From positions 1 to 8,152 of the forward strand of contig CAJQMX010000083.1 of assembly GCA_905479515.1 (NCBI GenBank): a stretch of 8,152 nucleotides of DNA. Direction: 5' to 3'. Under the pieces are notes generated by a model that saw only the letters and a list, made by a program, of their open reading frames with translations, was not told the DNA's origin and ran no database searches. Source of the DNA: an uncultured Parasphingopyxis sp. Its GTDB lineage: Bacteria; Pseudomonadota; Alphaproteobacteria; Sphingomonadales; Sphingomonadaceae. A program made the translations under genes and the position numbers. Below are positions 6,738-8,152 of the stretch, piece by piece. Numbering within the stretch: the first letter of the stretch is position 1; every line of letters begins with the position of its first letter.

Positions 6738-7366
6738 TGCCCGCAGGTTTTGATCTTGATAGCCTTGCCGATGAGCTGACCCCGGTAAAGCCGGTAAGCC
6801 CCGCCCTGGCCTTTGCGCTTGCCGCGCTGATAACGCTGGTCGCTATTGTTGTGATCGGTCAGTTTCTGGGCCTGCGCACCGAAAATATGGTCGACCCGAT
6901 GTTCCTGATCCGCAGTGGATTATTGGCCGGGCTGGGTGCGGTAAGCCTTGTCGCGGTAACGAGCATGGCACGGCCAGCAGTCGGCATGCACCGCACGGGC
7001 TGGCGATGGGCGCTCGCCGCCTGTGCGATCATTCCCGTAGCGGCCTTTATCACGGCATTGGCGGGGCAGACGCCACTGGCAAACAGGCTTTTTCCCTGGG
7101 ACGGCCTCCAATGCCTGACCTTTTCGACCGGCGCGGCGCTCGCCATCGGCGGTGTGCTGACTTTCTGGCTCAGACGCGGCGCACCCGTCTCGCTGGACCG
7201 CGCTGGCACCGCCACGGGAATGGCAGCAGGCAGCCTGGGCACCCTCGCCTATTCGCTCCATTGCCCGCATAGCGATATTGTCTATTTTGGCGTCTGGTAC
7301 GTGCTCGCCATCGGAATCGCGACATTGGTTGGCCGATTGTTCGTTCCGCGCCTCATCCGCTGGTAG
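6737..7366 (+). CDS. NrsF-like (DUF1109) six-helix anti-sigma factor
   Basis: The 209-residue membrane protein has six predicted helices at about 23-45, 56-76, 90-109, 128-145, 160-174 and 182-204, after a short cytoplasmic N-terminus that would bind the sigma factor. Two cysteines at family-typical places, C126 in GLQCLTF and C176 in LHCPHSD, are 50 residues apart, the same spacing as C131 and C181 of Caulobacter NrsF as I recall them; these are thought to sense metal. C96 is extra. GGAGGA (6725-6730) lies 6 nt before the ATG, whose A is the last base of the sigma stop codon, so translation is coupled. The product should hold the upstream sigma factor inactive at the inner membrane until stress. 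A short GAAGCC-cgct-GGCTTC hairpin overlaps the stop but has no T-tract, so no terminator is evident. Confidence 0.88.
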   Translation: MPAGFDLDSLADELTPVKPVSPALAFALAALITLVAIVVIGQFLGLRTENMVDPMFLIRSGLLAGLGAVSLVAVTSMARPAVGMHRTGWRWALAACAIIPVAAFITALAGQTPLANRLFPWDGLQCLTFSTGAALAIGGVLTFWLRRGAPVSLDRAGTATGMAAGSLGTLAYSLHCPHSDIVYFGVWYVLAIGIATLVGRLFVPRLIRW

Positions 7367-7395
7367 AAGCCCGCTGGCTTCCCGCCGATCACTAT

Positions 7396-7424
7396 TTGTT
7401 TCCGGCCGCCTTCATCCCTAGATA
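7396..7424 (+). promoter_or_regulatory. Possible sigma70 promoter of sppA
   Basis: TTGTTT (7396-7401), a 17-bp spacer and TAGATA (7419-7424) give correct spacing but only about half-matched hexamers. The start would lie near 7431, leaving a leader of about 20 nt with AAAAGGA. sppA could instead be read through from the sigma operon. Confidence 0.33.
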
Positions 7425-7452
7425 GCGTCTATCGGTTGAAAAGGATTGCCAC

Positions 7453-8152
7453 ATGCGGCTGTTAAGCGGTGCCTGGAGAATTTTGGTCGGGATCAAGGAC
7501 GGGCTCGTCCTGTTGCTCCTGTTGCTCTTTTTCGCGCTGCTCTATGCCGCGCTGACATCAAGCCCCAACCCGGTTGTTCCCGGTACCGGCGCGCTGCACC
7601 TCAATCTCGCAGGCGTGATTGTCGAACAGCCTGAGGAGATAAACCCGTTTGATGCGCTGACCGGCGGGGAAACCATTCCCCAACACCGGCTCCGTGATAT
7701 CGTGCAGGCGCTGGAAAGCGCGGCGACAGATGACCGGGTGACCGCCGTTGCGCTTGACCTCGACGGCTTTCTCGGCGGCGGGCAGACATCCATCGCCCGC
7801 GTTGGAGAGGCTCTCCAGATGGTGCGGGATGCCGACAAGCCGGTGATCGCCTTTGCCACCGGCTATGGCGACGATGCCTATGCGCTCGCCGCCCATGCCA
7901 GCGAAATCTGGGTCCATCCACTGGGCGGCGCCCTGATCCTCGGGCCCGGTGGAAACCGGCTCTATTATGGCGATATGCTGACGCGTTTTGGCGTCACCGC
8001 CAATGTCTTCCGCGTCGGCACCTACAAAGCCGCTGTCGAACCCTATACCCGCTCAGACCAGTCCCCGGAATCTCGCGAAGCGAGCCAGGCTCTGGCCGAC
8101 ACCTTGTTCGAAGCATGGCGCGAAGATGTTTCGCAAGCCCGGCCGAATGCCA
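7453..8152 (+). CDS. sppA: Signal peptide peptidase SppA, 67-kDa type (partial, C-terminus beyond window)
   Basis: SppA is an inner-membrane serine/lysine protease of family S49 that degrades remnant signal peptides. The frame opens at ATG 7453 with AAAAGGA (7439-7445) 7 nt upstream, and 233 codons are inside the window. A single membrane anchor lies at about 18-35 (LVLLLLLLFFALLYAAL). The first S49 repeat follows: ALHLNLAGVIVEQ, the conserved INPFDALTGG, then VTAVALDLDGFLGGGQTSIARVGEAL and KPVIAFATGYGDDAYALAAHASEIWVHPLGG. The motif FRVGTYKAAVEPYTRSDQS carries K192, equivalent to the general-base Lys209 of E. coli SppA. The nucleophile serine lies in the C-terminal repeat of this long form, beyond the right edge, so completeness cannot be judged. 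The start on the short GTP-like leader peptide in another frame (7446) is not used. Confidence 0.93.
   Translation, partial: MRLLSGAWRILVGIKDGLVLLLLLLFFALLYAALTSSPNPVVPGTGALHLNLAGVIVEQPEEINPFDALTGGETIPQHRLRDIVQALESAATDDRVTAVALDLDGFLGGGQTSIARVGEALQMVRDADKPVIAFATGYGDDAYALAAHASEIWVHPLGGALILGPGGNRLYYGDMLTRFGVTANVFRVGTYKAAVEPYTRSDQSPESREASQALADTLFEAWREDVSQARPNA

Noticed and set aside
7366..7381. GAAGCC-cgct-GGCTTC hairpin as a terminator for the sigma operon.
   Set aside because: The stem has only 6 bp, it overlaps the stop codon and no T-run follows.

Overview
This 8.15-kb window looks like ordinary core chromosome of an alphaproteobacterium, most likely a sphingomonad. The taxonomic call is an inference from five things: a moderately high GC content; an ArsR-type regulator fused to a methyltransferase-like domain with a SahR-like operator; a groESL operon with both a CIRCE element and a promoter of the alphaproteobacterial RpoH type; a SigF/NrsF-type ECF sigma and anti-sigma pair; and small alanine-rich acidic lipoproteins. 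I see no mobile element, CRISPR array, tRNA, rRNA or phage gene.

Left part (1-2520). A minus-strand gene for an ArsR-HTH plus SAM-methyltransferase-domain regulator runs off the left edge. Its start codon sits directly behind a promoter whose spacer holds a 16-bp perfect palindrome, so self-repression is likely. Divergently transcribed is an MlaA/VacJ lipoprotein (phospholipid trafficking) that starts at a TTG and carries a very acidic C-terminal tail. Two small lipoproteins of unknown function follow on the plus strand, separated by a strong rho-independent terminator.

Middle (2517-5870, all minus strand). A membrane-anchored metallo-beta-lactamase-fold hydrolase of the RNase Z-like type converges on the second small lipoprotein, with overlapping stop codons. 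Upstream of it, behind a terminator, lies the groES-groEL operon. Its promoter region combines an RpoH-like CTTG-N17-CTTAGATGTG element with a perfect CIRCE repeat. A terminator-like hairpin lies between groES and groEL.

Right part (5870-8152, plus strand). An ECF sigma factor gene overlaps by one base with a six-helix DUF1109/NrsF-type anti-sigma factor gene. About 280 bp upstream is a GTAACC-N16-CGAA element that resembles the SigF promoter of Caulobacter, which suggests an autoregulated operon with a long leader. The 5' part of sppA (signal peptide peptidase, 67-kDa type), including its catalytic lysine, runs off the right edge.

Most genes here serve the envelope or stress response: lipid transport, chaperonin, membrane-sensed ECF stress control and membrane proteolysis. 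I found no evidence for a new multi-gene system. The most interesting points are regulatory: the operator-in-promoter architecture at the left, the groES/groEL intercistronic hairpin, and the long leader of the sigma factor operon.
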